Below, in pieces: positions 49,977-58,369 of a DNA stretch of 63,088 bases; position 1 is the first letter of the stretch; each line of letters opens with the position of its first letter. Source of the stretch: a virus. A program made the position numbers and the translations under genes. The notes below the pieces were generated by a model. It ran no database searches. It was not told where the DNA came from and saw only the letters and a program-made list of their open reading frames with translations. Location of the stretch: positions 1 to 63,088 of the IMG/VR virus record IMGVR_UViG_3300047470_000374; one strand, written 5' to 3'.

Positions 49977-50734
49977 TTGCTAGCTCCTTGATTTCGATAA
50001 ACTCGCTCACCATCAGCAGTTCCAAAACCACAAAGCAAACAAGCAACGTCATATCCATGTACACATTCACCAGCAGTCTTCACAAAGCTCTTTCTCTTTA
50101 AATCACCCTGTAACTTCCTGATTTGATCTTCTTGCTCAACGTTCTTTTGTTCTAAACGAGTGTAATTACGTTGCATATAAAGGATCTGCTCTGGATCTTG
50201 TAGGCGAGCTAAAGCCATTGTTAATAGATTCAATTCGTTTTGAATGTTCCGCTCTTCAAAAGCCAGATTCTTGAAGTTCTCTTCAACAATTTGATGATCA
50301 AAATGACTTTTATTTTTCTTAGACCATTGGCAGTAATATTTAATCTTTGGAGCGGACAAAACCCCTGCTACTACTTTGCAAATACCTTTTTCGCTTACAT
50401 AAATCAGCCCCCATTTCTCGGGCAATTCTTCTGGCTTGATTAGCCCAGTTGGGCAAATGTAATAACGGTATTTACCTACTCCAATTTCTGGATTTGAACG
50501 GTGAGGTTTATTTCTATCAGCCAAGAAATCTGAACGACTTGTTTTAGCTTCTAGTAAGAACGTACCAATTCCGTGTGAGTGGATGCCGTGACGTACACCG
50601 AAAACATCAGGGTTCTCGCCATAGCTTGAAGCTTCAATAATGGTGAAATGACAGCCATGCCCGTTTGCTGACTCAGGACGTTTTAGAAATTTTGCGCCGA
50701 TTTCACAAAGTTGGCGGTGTGTTAGTTTGCTCAT
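49973..50734 (-). CDS. PD-(D/E)XK nuclease-like protein
   Basis: 253 aa from ATG 50734 (ATGA overlap with the upstream gene). NPDVFGVRHGIHSHGIGTFLLEAKTS contains the D...EAK core of PD-(D/E)XK nucleases (shown as separate motifs NPDVFG and LLEAKTS), similar to MmcB-like proteins. A coiled coil (RNYTRLEQKNVEQEDQIRKL) and a Cys-rich end (CVHGYDVACLLCGFG) follow. Likely acts on DNA during replication or recombination. Confidence 0.65.
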   Translation of the reverse strand: MSKLTHRQLCEIGAKFLKRPESANGHGCHFTIIEASSYGENPDVFGVRHGIHSHGIGTFLLEAKTSRSDFLADRNKPHRSNPEIGVGKYRYYICPTGLIKPEELPEKWGLIYVSEKGICKVVAGVLSAPKIKYYCQWSKKNKSHFDHQIVEENFKNLAFEERNIQNELNLLTMALARLQDPEQILYMQRNYTRLEQKNVEQEDQIRKLQGDLKRKSFVKTAGECVHGYDVACLLCGFGTADGERVYRNQGASK

Positions 50735-51204
50735 TGGCCACACCCCTTAACTACTGCACATCCCAATAACAAACAAATAAAGAAAAAAGATTTATTGATT
50801 GCCTTTGATTCATCATGGCCAACAATTTTTTGTGAGGCTTTGCTTTGCGTATCTTCAGGCTCTTGAATCTCAATATCAGAGACTAAACAGCAAAAAGGTC
50901 GCCCATCATCTAAACGCCCAAATACCCGGTTATCTTCAAAAAGATCGACGGTACCATTGCCCACAAAATGAAGAATGTCTTGCCCTTTATCTGGTACATG
51001 TGAAAAATCCACCTTTACGCGAATGCCTTTTTTTAATTCAGCAGCTTTAACAGCGATACGCATTTGCTCAATGTCTTCTTCGCTTTTAACCAGTGCATAA
51101 TGCTTATCAAAAAAATTGTCGCGTTCGATGTACATACAAGAATCAAATTCCTGAAGAATCTCTTTTAATTTTTGAATTCCAATAGCTGTGTTCAAGGTAA
51201 TCAT
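50731..51204 (-). CDS. Hypothetical protein with C-terminal membrane segment
   Basis: 157 aa. KGIRVKVDFSHVPDKGQDIL and FGRLDDGRPFCCLVSDIEI form a beta domain; the C-terminus NKSFFFICLLLGCAVVKGC is hydrophobic, probably a tail anchor. It overlaps both neighbours by ATGA. Function unknown. Confidence 0.55.
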   Translation of the reverse strand: MITLNTAIGIQKLKEILQEFDSCMYIERDNFFDKHYALVKSEEDIEQMRIAVKAAELKKGIRVKVDFSHVPDKGQDILHFVGNGTVDLFEDNRVFGRLDDGRPFCCLVSDIEIQEPEDTQSKASQKIVGHDESKAINKSFFFICLLLGCAVVKGCGQ

Positions 51205-52304
51205 GCCGCCCCCTTGGTTGGGTTTTTAAAGCCCATTTCGATTAAATATGGAATAAACGGTTTTTGTTGCTCTGGATCTACCAGCAATTTGGCCATGCGC
51301 TTTCCTGCATCCATCCATGATTCGCCAGTACGACTAAATGAATCTTTAAAATCGGGATGGTTTACAAGGCGTCGAGAAAATGTGAATAACTGTTTTTCAG
51401 ATGCAAAAGTGATCACATCAGGAATTGGGTTTTCGGATTGGGCTTGCTGACCATTCGAAAATTTAGATTCAGAGCGTGGTGCCGGTGTTTTCATCTTTGC
51501 GTATTTGGCGCGTGCTTTAAGCATCCACTCAGCAAAGAATTTAATCATGTGGAAATCAGAGTGATTACGCCCTTCATTGAACCCATTGAAAGCTTTTAGC
51601 TCTCTCTCAAACCAGGAAGCATTAAAAATCTCGTCGGTATTGATTGATGGATTAATAGAACAAATTTCTAATTTCAAATTTTCCAAAACAAACCATGTAT
51701 TTTTTTTATTTTGATAAGTTGGTTTTGATAGTGTGTTTTGTGTGTTAAAAATTTTAACTAGTAGGGGTAAAAAATTTTTACTAGCAGTAGTTAAAAAATT
51801 TAACTGGCTAGGGTTTTCAAGGTAGTTAAAATTTTTAACTAGCAAGCGTGATTTTTGAGGGAAATTTAAACAGAGATTTTTACTCTTTTTGCCCTTCGTT
51901 AATTTTTTGGGTGCAGGTTTCTGGTAGTTAAAATTTTTAACTAGCTGACCATTAAATAAACTAAAAAATTGAATAAGTACTGAGCTTTTATTTGGGAAGT
52001 TTACATACTCACCAACAAAATAATTGTCTATTAATGAGTAAACATTCCCGTATACAGATTGCTCATGTTTCTTTACCAGCCCAACTTTGATGAGTTCTTT
52101 TGTACATCTAACAACTGTAGGATGACTTTTCCCAGATAGCTCTTCTAATTGCGTAATAGAAAGCGCATCACACTCTTTTGCCCAGCCACGGGTTTTACGA
52201 TTAATGATTAAATAAATCTTTACTGAAGCATCAGAGATTTTACTCATTGCCTCGTCAACAAACGCATTTGCAACCTGAAAAGAATTAGGGACATATTTGC
52301 TCAT
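51201..52304 (-). CDS. Phage replication initiator with internal origin repeats
   Basis: 367 aa. N-terminal winged helix (NAFVDEAMSKISDASVKIYL, then DALSITQLEELSGKSHPTVV) for origin binding, a low-complexity middle (residues 120-190) encoded by five palindromic repeats, and a C-terminal helical part (FNASWFERELKAFNGFN, HMIKFFAEWML) probably recruiting the helicase machinery. Layout is that of lambda O. Overlaps neighbours by ATGA. Confidence 0.78.
   Translation of the reverse strand: MSKYVPNSFQVANAFVDEAMSKISDASVKIYLIINRKTRGWAKECDALSITQLEELSGKSHPTVVRCTKELIKVGLVKKHEQSVYGNVYSLIDNYFVGEYVNFPNKSSVLIQFFSLFNGQLVKNFNYQKPAPKKLTKGKKSKNLCLNFPQKSRLLVKNFNYLENPSQLNFLTTASKNFLPLLVKIFNTQNTLSKPTYQNKKNTWFVLENLKLEICSINPSINTDEIFNASWFERELKAFNGFNEGRNHSDFHMIKFFAEWMLKARAKYAKMKTPAPRSESKFSNGQQAQSENPIPDVITFASEKQLFTFSRRLVNHPDFKDSFSRTGESWMDAGKRMAKLLVDPEQQKPFIPYLIEMGFKNPTKGAA
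51744..51944. repeat. Five palindromic iterons (candidate phage origin)
   Basis: Copies of TAGTTAAAATTTTTAACTAG or close variants at 51744-51761, 51767-51784, 51788-51807, 51823-51842 and 51925-51944. The last two are identical. Each is nearly self-complementary. They lie inside the initiator gene, as iterons do inside lambda O. Confidence 0.8.
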
Positions 52305-53155
52305 GCTGCAACCTCCAGCACTTGAATACGTTTTCTGTTAGAGCGCGTATTTGAAAATTTTGAAACTAAATCTTGGTATTCATGCAAAAGTGAATAATTT
52401 GGATGTATGCCGGTTAGATCTGGAAGAGTGCGTAAACTTGCATGCATTGAATACCCAGTGATTTCTTCAATTAGGCACATCAACGCATAAACTTGAGGAT
52501 TTTTATTCGCACCGTTAATAAGGTCTTTTGAGCTACCCATAATGCATGTGATGCAACTTAATCGATCATTATCCTGATATGCCCAGTGGGGTATATGACC
52601 AGCATTTTTAATGGTTTTAAAAACATCACTGGTTGTTAATGAATGAATCGGCAGATAGTCATACCAGGTGCGACCAGCTTTACTATTTTCTGTTGCTGGC
52701 TTAAATATCTGTTGCTTCGCTCTATTACTGGATTCTTCAGCTCTTAAGCCAACACAATTAACAATACGATCAAAGCCATTAGCTTTTGCATAACGGCGTA
52801 TCTCTCGAGTAATTGGACCTCGTTTTAAATCACTAGTACATTGGCGATACTTAGGTGAAGGAAATGAAGGGACTTCTGGTCGTTCTGAATAACGCTTTAG
52901 AACCATATCAAGAAAAGATTTTTTAGCTTTAGCCACAACAAAAGGCACACCAGCTACTTCAGCTTGGTCGCGGGCAAGTTCTAAGGCTCCTGGCCATTCC
53001 ACAATACCTAGACTGGCATGTACTACTAGAATTTGCTCCTTAGGAACAAACTCCAGTAATTTAATCATCATGGCTTGGCTGTCCTTACCACCACTATGAT
53101 TAATAACAAACAGTGCATTTAATCGGATTTCATTGAGCACGGTTGGTGGAATCAT
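52301..53155 (-). CDS. PAPS reductase/DndC-like PP-loop protein
   Basis: 284 aa. PP-loop HSGGKDSQAM near residue 20 binds ATP or PAPS; YRQCTSDLKRGP and CITCIMGSS are Cys motifs typical of phage PAPS-reductase-family proteins, which may chemically activate sulfur or modify nucleotides. VGLRAEESSNRA follows. Substrate unknown; could serve DNA modification or queuosine-like chemistry. Overlaps the ASCH-like gene by ATGA. Confidence 0.75.
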   Translation of the reverse strand: MIPPTVLNEIRLNALFVINHSGGKDSQAMMIKLLEFVPKEQILVVHASLGIVEWPGALELARDQAEVAGVPFVVAKAKKSFLDMVLKRYSERPEVPSFPSPKYRQCTSDLKRGPITREIRRYAKANGFDRIVNCVGLRAEESSNRAKQQIFKPATENSKAGRTWYDYLPIHSLTTSDVFKTIKNAGHIPHWAYQDNDRLSCITCIMGSSKDLINGANKNPQVYALMCLIEEITGYSMHASLRTLPDLTGIHPNYSLLHEYQDLVSKFSNTRSNRKRIQVLEVAA

Positions 53156-53871
53156 TTATCACCGCCCTGGATTACATTAAATTCCACCACCCAGACCCAT
53201 GGGTTAAAATCCCATGAGTTAGATCCGTAAATGCTCTCCCATAACCACTTAAATACTTCACAAGGATTACTGCTTGCTGCCCCGAAGTATTGATCACCTT
53301 GATTTACAACGTACCGTCCCGAAGCTGGTAATTTAAGAAGCCCCTCTTGCACTGCATCTTGTGTAGATATTTGATTTAATCTCTCTATACGAATTTTAGT
53401 AATTTCAAGCAAAATTCTTGCTGCTGAGCGAGGCATGTGAATTGATGGTTTCCAAACAACCCCTTCAACATCAACATTGTTTTCTTCGCACCATTGCTTT
53501 GGAATTGATTGTTGGTTTTTAATAAATGCATTGTCTTGATCTACATAAAGTCTGCGATCTTCTGGATGTTCTGCATCCCACTCATCGATACGTCCATAAC
53601 AAAAAGTTTCACGAACCCAAAGTCGATCACCCTTTTTGCCAAAAGGATTTACTTCATCAATGAACCCTTCATAGTATTCACTAGTAGGATTTTGAAGTTC
53701 TTCTTCTACTCGGACCATGGACTGGACATAAGTGCAGCGCCACCAATGCCCACCACCACTACCATCAAAAGCTTTCGGTTGAGGTTTAACAAGACGGCGT
53801 GTTTGGGTTTTTCGACCTTCAATAATTGCTTTGACCGTTGCGGTATTAAAAATAATAGGACGCTCTTTCAT
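53152..53871 (-). CDS. ASCH-like phage protein
   Basis: 239 aa. KAIIEGRKTQTRRLVKPQP, KGDRLWVRETFCYG, SIHMPRSAARILLEITKIRI and FNPWVWVVEF are the recurring motifs of this phage family, which resembles ASCH domains (RNA or nucleotide binding). Pairs with the PP-loop protein gene by overlap. Function not settled. Confidence 0.7.
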   Translation of the reverse strand: MKERPIIFNTATVKAIIEGRKTQTRRLVKPQPKAFDGSGGGHWWRCTYVQSMVRVEEELQNPTSEYYEGFIDEVNPFGKKGDRLWVRETFCYGRIDEWDAEHPEDRRLYVDQDNAFIKNQQSIPKQWCEENNVDVEGVVWKPSIHMPRSAARILLEITKIRIERLNQISTQDAVQEGLLKLPASGRYVVNQGDQYFGAASSNPCEVFKWLWESIYGSNSWDFNPWVWVVEFNVIQGGDK

Positions 53872-54194
53872 TTAGCCTCCCCTTCAATAATTTGAATGAA
53901 AGTGCTACCTAAATAACGAATCCGGTTAGCTCTGTATAAGCTAGAGATTATTTGGCTAGCATGGCCGAGGTAAAGACCATGTACGCCGTGCTCATCAAGC
54001 AGTGCTTGCATAAATTCTTCACGTGTTACTGCTGCGTTATTTTCATCACGATTGGCTTCACGTAAGTTAGCTTTGCGCTTTTCAAGCAAACCAGCCAAAG
54101 TTCTTAATGCTGGGTCATGCCAAGATTGGTAACTTTGCTTTCGCTTTTCTTCAAGTTGATTGTCTTTTTCTACTTGATTTGATAAATTAGACAC
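53868..54194 (-). CDS. Hypothetical protein, 108 aa
   Basis: Charged helical N-terminus (LEEKRKQSYQSWHDPALRTL), then MQALLDEHGVHGLYLGHASQ. Start and stop overlap or adjoin neighbours. No domain recognised; possibly DNA-binding. Confidence 0.55.
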   Translation of the reverse strand: MSNLSNQVEKDNQLEEKRKQSYQSWHDPALRTLAGLLEKRKANLREANRDENNAAVTREEFMQALLDEHGVHGLYLGHASQIISSLYRANRIRYLGSTFIQIIEGEAK

Positions 54195-54212
54195 GTGATT
54201 TAATCTCCTTGG

Positions 54213-54521
54213 TTAATGAACACGAAAAGCTCGACCTGCAACGTCGGGCTTTTTATTTGCCAGGAATACAGAAAAAATACTTTTAAAGAAATTTATGTAT
54301 TCATTTGAATTCATTGTATTCGTTGATTTTTTTAACTCTGCAATTGATGATTGGCCTAATTCAACTTCTAGCTTTAATTCAATGGCCTCTCTTATCCACT
54401 TTGCTCTTGCACCACCTGCCAATTCATCAACAAGTTCCTGTACTTCAATCGGAACTCTAGTCGACATTGGAGCTGATAATTTCTTACTAACCTGGACACC
54501 TTCTAAAATTATGTTTTGCAT
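54213..54521 (-). CDS. Ribbon-helix-helix-like small regulator
   Basis: 102 aa from ATG 54521 after AAGGTG; a TTG at 54554 would add 11 residues. APMSTRVPIEVQELVDELAGG and AKWIREAIELKLEVE look like a ribbon-helix-helix domain, followed by a longer helical tail. It is the second gene of the early rightward operon, so perhaps a CII-like or Cro-like regulator. Confidence 0.55.
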   Translation of the reverse strand: MQNIILEGVQVSKKLSAPMSTRVPIEVQELVDELAGGARAKWIREAIELKLEVELGQSSIAELKKSTNTMNSNEYINFFKSIFSVFLANKKPDVAGRAFRVH

Positions 54522-54565
54522 GATTTCACCTTGTTCTATTGACACTTTGCTCAAGTGTGTAGTTC

Positions 54566-54817
54566 TTAAGCGATTAATGTTCCTAGATTTTTATGGAATA
54601 TTGATTGTGGTCGCAGCTCGATCCAAATATCTTGGAAACTATCTGGAAAAAGCTCTTTTCTAGTTGATAAACCTAGATCTTCTGCAATTACTGCAAGTCT
54701 GATTTTTTTATCCAGCGGGATTGCCTTCCACCCACTTACTGATGAAGGTCTGATATCTAGCAGTCTCGCAACAGCTGTGACACCACCTAAAACCTTAATA
54801 AGTTGTTCGTCATTCAT
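54566..54817 (-). CDS. Cro-like (YdaS-type) regulator
   Basis: 83 aa. LIKVLGGVTAVARLLDIRPSS VSGWKAIP marks a YdaS/Cro-like HTH, followed by KKIRLAVIAEDLGL. First gene of the minus-strand early operon, divergent from cI and separated by the operator region. It should repress cI and promote the lytic switch. Confidence 0.75.
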   Translation of the reverse strand: MNDEQLIKVLGGVTAVARLLDIRPSSVSGWKAIPLDKKIRLAVIAEDLGLSTRKELFPDSFQDIWIELRPQSIFHKNLGTLIA

Positions 54818-54842
54818 AACGGGCTCCTAATTTCAATTTAAA

Positions 54843-54870
54843 TTATTAGGCATTCCTTACATTAAATCAA
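54843..54870 (-). promoter_or_regulatory. Early promoter for cro-like operon
   Basis: On the minus strand TTGATT (54865-54870) and TAATAA (54843-54848), 16 bases apart. It overlaps two CI operators (54846-54859, 54870-54883), so CI would block it. Confidence 0.65.
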
Positions 54871-54908
54871 TAGGAATACCTAATTTTATTTATGTTAGGA
54901 TTTCCTAA
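54846..54908. promoter_or_regulatory. Three CI operators between cro-like gene and cI
   Basis: TTAGGCATTCCTTA (54846-54859), ATAGGAATACCTAA (54870-54883) and TTAGGATTTCCTAA (54895-54908) share the TTAGG/CCTAA palindrome with start-to-start spacing of 24 and 25 bases, like lambda OR1-3. Confidence 0.8.
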
Positions 54909-54926
54909 CATTGTAAGGATGGTTAT

Positions 54927-55691
54927 ATGAATACTCTTGCTGAACGCCTTAGACACGCTATGGAGGTTTTGCCACCTAAGAAAATTAAGGGTGTTGATCT
55001 AGCTCGCGCTGTTGGTGTGAAACCACCATCGGTGAGTGACTGGCTATCTGGAAAATCAAAAACAATGGAAGGTGAAAACTTGGTTCGAGCTGCTAAATTT
55101 CTTAAAGTCAATCCAACCTGGTTGGCATCAGGAACTGGTGACATTCAACAAGTACCAGCAACCCAGTTTAAGCAACTAGACATTGAAGCTTTTAAAAAGA
55201 AATACAACATTAGTGATAGTGATGAAGCTGTTTTATTTAACAACCTTGTCGAAAAACCTTTTGTACCACCTTTAAAGCGTTGGGTTCCTGTAAAAGCTTA
55301 TTCAAAAATGGGGATGGATGGCTTTTTCGTAGATATGGGATATGAAGGAAATGGTGGTGATGGCTATATACCAACGCACACAGCAGGGCCAAATGCTTAT
55401 GCTGTAAAAGGCACTGGTGACTCAATGTTTCCAGCAATACGTAATGGGTGGTATGTAGTTTGTGATCCAGATGCCGAGCCAGTACCGATGGAGTTTGTGC
55501 AAGTTTGTTTAAAAGATGGACGATGCACTATTAAAGAATTTATAGGCATACAAAATGATGTATTAAGCCTAATCGCAGTAAATGGCGGTGAACGTTTAAC
55601 ATTTAACATGGATGAAGTTGAGAGTGTTACAGCAATTACAGATATTGTTCCACCAAGTCAACATAAACAAGATCACCCTAAAGCAAATTAA
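54927..55691 (+). CDS. CI-type prophage repressor (XRE + S24)
   Basis: 254 aa; ATG 54927 follows AAGGA at 7 bases. Residues 1-65: HTH with VDLARAVGVKPPSVSDWLSG. C-terminal S24 domain: Ser in GTGDSMFPAI, Lys in RCTIKEFIG. Keeps both early operons off in the lysogen and self-cleaves under SOS. Distinct from the left repressor (operators differ), so the two prophages are probably heteroimmune. Confidence 0.9.
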   Translation: MNTLAERLRHAMEVLPPKKIKGVDLARAVGVKPPSVSDWLSGKSKTMEGENLVRAAKFLKVNPTWLASGTGDIQQVPATQFKQLDIEAFKKKYNISDSDEAVLFNNLVEKPFVPPLKRWVPVKAYSKMGMDGFFVDMGYEGNGGDGYIPTHTAGPNAYAVKGTGDSMFPAIRNGWYVVCDPDAEPVPMEFVQVCLKDGRCTIKEFIGIQNDVLSLIAVNGGERLTFNMDEVESVTAITDIVPPSQHKQDHPKAN

Positions 55692-55723
55692 AAAAATGAG
55701 CTGACTTATTAATTCTAAGTCCA

Positions 55724-55744
55724 ACCCACCATAACGGTGGGTTT
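55724..55744 (+). terminator. Terminator after cI
   Basis: AACCCACC (55724-55731) pairs with GGTGGGTT (55737-55744), followed by TTCTTTT. Confidence 0.85.
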
Positions 55745-55768
55745 TCTTTTGCTTAAAAATTATAAAAA

Positions 55769-55826
55769 TTAGGTTTATCTAATTTTATTAGGAATACCTA
55801 TTGACTTAATAATTAGGTTTACCTAA
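55769..55826. promoter_or_regulatory. Three CI operators downstream of cI
   Basis: TTAGGTTTATCTAA (55769-55782), TTAGGAATACCTAT (55788-55801) and TTAGGTTTACCTAA (55813-55826). They carry the same half-site as the set upstream of cI, forming an OL-like cluster. Confidence 0.8.
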
Positions 55827-55829
55827 TAT
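55801..55829 (+). promoter_or_regulatory. Early promoter for recombination operon
   Basis: TTGACT (55801-55806) and TAATAT (55824-55829) are 17 bases apart, close to consensus. It overlaps two of the operators above, so CI control is expected. Confidence 0.75.
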
Positions 55830-55848
55830 TTACCTCATAGACAGCAAA

Positions 55849-55880
55849 AAGCCCCGACACTTTCCACGGCGATCAGGGCT
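55849..55880 (+). other. Leader hairpin before recombination operon
   Basis: AGCCC (55850-55854) pairs with GGGCT (55876-55880) just after the early promoter. A-run before it and CTTC after it; it may be an attenuator or an antitermination site rather than a full terminator. Confidence 0.45.
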
Positions 55881-55902
55881 CTTCACTTACATGAGGTTCA
55901 TT

Positions 55903-56358
55903 ATGGAACAAAATGTCTTAAATCACAATCGCAGCTTTACTTTTGGCAAGTCAATGCTTGTTAGTTGCGTATTTTCTGTTGCCACTCTCGCTTTTTTAGC
56001 CGGCGCTTATGATCTTATAACTAAGCCTCCAGCTATAGCCCCTGCTCTTACTTCAGCAAAAACTAAAAGTGTATACGGCTTATTAGCTGTAAAAATCACT
56101 TCTGAAAATTCTGGTGAAGCAGTCATTAATCTTGATGGGTTCCGTGTATACACAAGCTTTGACTTTGATAAGTTTCAAGATACAAACGGCGCACCTAATG
56201 GCGAATTTACAGGTATTGAAATCACAAATTTAGCTGTTGACCAGGTGTTTGATGCTAACGGTAACAACTATAACGACTTCACAAATCCAGATGATATTCG
56301 AAACATCATTTCTGTAATCAAGGCTCACGTTCAACAAAACAAAATGGTTGGAGCGTGA
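55903..56358 (+). CDS. Hypothetical membrane protein, 151 aa
   Basis: From ATG 55903 after GAGG. One hydrophobic segment near residues 20-42 (SMLVSCVFSVATLAFLAGAY), then a soluble beta-rich part. First gene of the early plus-strand operon. Function unknown. Confidence 0.6.
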   Translation: MEQNVLNHNRSFTFGKSMLVSCVFSVATLAFLAGAYDLITKPPAIAPALTSAKTKSVYGLLAVKITSENSGEAVINLDGFRVYTSFDFDKFQDTNGAPNGEFTGIEITNLAVDQVFDANGNNYNDFTNPDDIRNIISVIKAHVQQNKMVGA

Positions 56359-56360
56359 TC

Positions 56361-56684
56361 ATGAATAAAAAACGATTCACTACCCCTTTCCGCGAATTTA
56401 TCACTCGCGATGATCAAGGCCGTTATCACGTACGTTTAGGTCCTCAGATTTTCTCAACAAATCTAAAGCTTACCGATATTCGTATCGAGAGCGAAAACGG
56501 CAGCAACCCTATTAGCGAAACCCTTCTTAAAATCAAGCCATGGATCCTTCGCAACCTCGAGCAAGAAATTAAAGAACAACGCAAAAAAGAACGTGAAGCT
56601 TTGTTTTCTAAAGACTGCTTTAAGCGCACGCCATATAGTGCGAACCAAAAAATCGCATATAAAAATGCCCGTAATAACGGATAA
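56361..56684 (+). CDS. Hypothetical basic protein, 107 aa
   Basis: ATG 56361 after GGAG. FREFITRDDQGRYHVRLGPQ and a Lys/Arg-rich helix (ILRNLEQEIKEQRKKEREAL). May bind DNA. No family recognised. Confidence 0.55.
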   Translation: MNKKRFTTPFREFITRDDQGRYHVRLGPQIFSTNLKLTDIRIESENGSNPISETLLKIKPWILRNLEQEIKEQRKKEREALFSKDCFKRTPYSANQKIAYKNARNNG

Positions 56685-56698
56685 CTGAGGTACTCACC

Positions 56699-57688
56699 AT
56701 GAATGCTGCAATTAATTCCGATGTACTAGCTAACGCTATTCCTGAAAGTATTCTCGATCTTCCTGGTCTTGAACGTGTGTATCACCACGTTACTTTCTTA
56801 AAAGTGATTAATGAGCTAGAAGCTCCTAAAAGCCATAACAGTGAATTCGGTGGTTATAAATATCGTTCTGCTGAAGACATTCAAGCCGCATTAAAACCTT
56901 TGCTTCTTAGATATAAATGCACAGTTTTCACACGTGAATTCGAAATCAAAGATGGTTTCAAAGTTTATGCATATATCGTTTTTAAAGATCAAACTTACAT
57001 GCGTTGTGATTTGCCAGGTGTGGCAACTTTTGACTTTGTTAAAGATTTAGCAAGTAATAAGAAAATTTCAAAAACTCAGCAATTTGCTGCATATCAAAGT
57101 TATGCAAAGAAATATGCTCTATCTAATTTACTTCTTATTGATGACTCTCAGAATGATCTTGATGCTCTTACTAATCAGAACATTCAGAATGAGCAACAAT
57201 CTAGCAATAAGAAAAACTATCAAAGTCGTTCAAACAATCAAATGGCTACCCAGGCAGACTGTGATCGTGCCTTAAAACAAATTGAGGCATTACCTTTAAA
57301 TACCTCACTTGAACAAGCTGAATATATCTTTGATGGTTTACGCCAACAATATCCAAACTTCGATAAAGAAATCTATGAAGCAGGTTGCGCGAAGTACAAC
57401 GCGATCATGCAGCATTTGCAAAGTTTAAACCAACAGCAACAAGCAACCCCTCAATCTGCAAACACTAAGCAGTCTCAGACTCAACAAGCACAGCATCAAA
57501 ATAGCCATGTGCCAATCACGGATAAGCAGTTAGTTGAGCTGCGGGCTTTCATCAGTGAACGTGCTCTAGATGTTACTCAAGTATGCGAGCACCTGGCTAT
57601 CGATGGCTTGGCCCAAATTAGTATTGAGCGATTTGAAGAAGCAAAACAACACATTGATCAATTAGCCAAACAGGAACTTCATGCATGA
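56699..57688 (+). CDS. erf: ERF-family single-strand annealing protein
   Basis: 329 aa. The ERF domain (about 20-155) contains LEAPKSHNSEFGGYKYRSAE, VYAYIVFKDQTYM and QQFAAYQSYAKKYAL. A Gln/Asn-rich linker and a short C-terminal domain (QLVELRAFISERAL) follow. It anneals complementary strands for phage recombination and circularisation, with the exonuclease downstream. Confidence 0.88.
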   Translation: MNAAINSDVLANAIPESILDLPGLERVYHHVTFLKVINELEAPKSHNSEFGGYKYRSAEDIQAALKPLLLRYKCTVFTREFEIKDGFKVYAYIVFKDQTYMRCDLPGVATFDFVKDLASNKKISKTQQFAAYQSYAKKYALSNLLLIDDSQNDLDALTNQNIQNEQQSSNKKNYQSRSNNQMATQADCDRALKQIEALPLNTSLEQAEYIFDGLRQQYPNFDKEIYEAGCAKYNAIMQHLQSLNQQQQATPQSANTKQSQTQQAQHQNSHVPITDKQLVELRAFISERALDVTQVCEHLAIDGLAQISIERFEEAKQHIDQLAKQELHA

Positions 57689-58365
57689 GTGCACTAATTT
57701 TAGATACAGAAACACATGATTTAGATGGTTATCCGATCGAAATCGCGCATGTTCCAGTTGGCTTCCAAGAGAATGGCGAATTAATTGTTGATAAAGAAGC
57801 TTGCTTTGATGAGTACTTTTCCTGCCCTGAGCCTATTAATTATGGTGCTATGGCAGTACACCACATTCTTGAGTCAGACATTGCTGATAAGCCGAGTTAT
57901 GAAACGTTTCGTTTACCTGAAGGTATTCAATACATCATTGGCCACAATATTGATTATGACATTAGAGCAATCAAGCTTTCTGATAAATCAGTAAATGTAA
58001 AATCAATTTGCACATTAGCTTTGGCTCGAATGGTCTGGCCAGATGCCGCACATACGCTTTCAGCTCTTATTTACATGCTGTCAAAGGGTTCATTGAAAGC
58101 GCGTGAATCAATTCGAAATGCACATAACGCAAAACAAGACATATTGCTAACTGCTGCCCTACTAAAACAGATTTGCAAGAACTTAGGCATTAAGGATATG
58201 CGTTCCCTATTCCTTGCCTCTGAACATGCTCGCATCCCTACAAAAATAACTTTTGGTAAACACAAGGGTATGGCTATCAAAGATCTGCCTGCCGATTACG
58301 TTACCTGGTTGTTAAAACAGGATGATTTAGACCCTTACCTTAGCAAAGCACTTCTAAAAGGATAA
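57685..58365 (+). CDS. DnaQ-type exonuclease with DUF3820 domain
   Basis: 226 aa. DEDD motifs: ILDTETHDLDGYPIEIAHV at the start (D, E), IGHNIDYDIRA, and NAHNAKQDILLTAAL (HxxxxD). The C-terminal TFGKHKGMAIKDLPADYVTWL is DUF3820. 3'-5' exonuclease acting with the ERF protein. Overlaps ERF by ATGA. Confidence 0.85.
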   Translation: MSALILDTETHDLDGYPIEIAHVPVGFQENGELIVDKEACFDEYFSCPEPINYGAMAVHHILESDIADKPSYETFRLPEGIQYIIGHNIDYDIRAIKLSDKSVNVKSICTLALARMVWPDAAHTLSALIYMLSKGSLKARESIRNAHNAKQDILLTAALLKQICKNLGIKDMRSLFLASEHARIPTKITFGKHKGMAIKDLPADYVTWLLKQDDLDPYLSKALLKG

Positions 58366-58369
58366 AACG

